From: Clostridia bacterium
GTDB taxonomy: Bacteria; Bacillota_A; Clostridia; Peptostreptococcales; JAAYPU01
DNA: 7,522 nt
Reading direction: 5' to 3'
Assembly: GCA_022360735.1 (NCBI GenBank)
Contig: JAKSCF010000565.1
Span: 1-7,522 of the forward strand
Part shown: piece by piece, positions 7,331 to 7,522 of the stretch
How positions within the stretch are numbered: position 1 is the first letter of the stretch
Layout of the letters: each line of letters opens with the position of its first letter
The notes under the pieces: model-generated
Told to the model about the DNA's origin: nothing
What the model saw: the letters and a program-made list of their open reading frames with translations, nothing else
Databases searched by the model: none
Position numbers and translations under genes: made by a program

Positions 7331-7522
7331 TTAAAATTCATCTTCATCTGCAAAGTCGTCTTCTATTAAATCCGTCTCTTCTACTTCATCCGCTTCTTCA
7401 AAATCGTCATTTCCTATTAAATCACTATCATCATTTTCATTTAGGGCATCGTCTTCAACTGCATCTTTATCTTCAATTTTATTTTCATTTTCCTGTTTTG
7501 GAGTTAATGAAAAACCTTCTAC
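7331..7522 (-). CDS. rpoB: RNA polymerase subunit beta, acidic C-terminal tail (partial)
   Basis: An open frame enters from the right edge and ends at TAA (7333-7331), 36 nt before rpoC. My translation gives 63 residues, starting VEGFSLTPKQENENK and ending in DFADEDEF. Of these, 29 are Asp or Glu and only 3 are Lys, with no Arg, so this is a disordered acidic tail. The conserved catalytic and clamp parts of beta lie outside the window, so the identification rests on synteny (rpoB directly precedes rpoC in nearly all bacteria) and on acidic beta tails being common in Firmicutes. A near repeat is present within the tail: DLIGNDDFEEADE (34-46) and DLIEDDFADEDE (51-62). The gene is cut by the window edge, not broken. 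Confidence 0.88.
   Translation of the reverse strand, partial: VEGFSLTPKQENENKIEDKDAVEDDALNENDDSDLIGNDDFEEADEVEETDLIEDDFADEDEF

Noticed and set aside
1..7522. A mobile element, CRISPR array, tRNA or rRNA gene, defence gene or new multi-gene system
   Set aside because: The window is filled by seven conserved housekeeping genes with gaps of 21-146 nt. No direct repeats, transposase or integrase motifs, or RNA gene structures are seen beyond the leader and spacer hairpins listed.

Overview
This window is a slice of the bacterial rpoBC-str supercluster. All seven genes are on the minus strand. In transcription order (right to left) they are rpoB (3' end only), rpoC, an L7Ae-like gene of the ybxF/rplGB type, rpsL, rpsG, fusA and tuf (5' end only). 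The ybxF gene between rpoC and rpsL, the roughly 13-residue Firmicute-type insertion in S12, the AT-rich DNA and the strong AAGGAGG Shine-Dalgarno sequences all point to a low-GC Firmicute. The wording of EF-Tu, EF-G, S12 and RpoC looks most like class Clostridia. I cannot name a genus from the sequence alone.

Layout: 7522-7331 is the acidic C-terminal tail of RpoB. 7294-3776 is full-length RpoC, with an unusual TTG start and a possible hairpin over its ribosome binding site. A textbook sigma-A-type promoter (TTGACA, 17 bp, TATACT) starts inside the rpoC stop codon. It is followed by a leader of about 115 nt that carries a long hairpin and then a small hairpin over the ybxF ribosome binding site and start codon. 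3629-3381 is ybxF. 3254-2841 is rpsL. 2840-2727 is a 114-nt spacer that can fold into a branched RNA. 2726-2256 is rpsG (GTG start), 2213-147 is fusA (TTG start), and 125-1 is the start of tuf.

Functionally, the window joins transcription (beta and beta' of RNA polymerase) to translation (S12 and S7 of the small subunit, EF-G and EF-Tu). I see no T-run terminator on the coding strand between genes, so readthrough from rpoBC into the str genes is likely. The promoter at the end of rpoC would let the translation genes be expressed in excess of polymerase.

No mobile element, CRISPR array, tRNA, rRNA or new protein system is visible, and the protein-coding content is ordinary housekeeping. What deserves a second look is in the non-coding gaps: the branched structure between rpsL and rpsG, at the place where E. 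coli S7 is known to regulate its own operon; the promoter and structured leader before ybxF; and the non-ATG starts of rpoC, rpsG and fusA.
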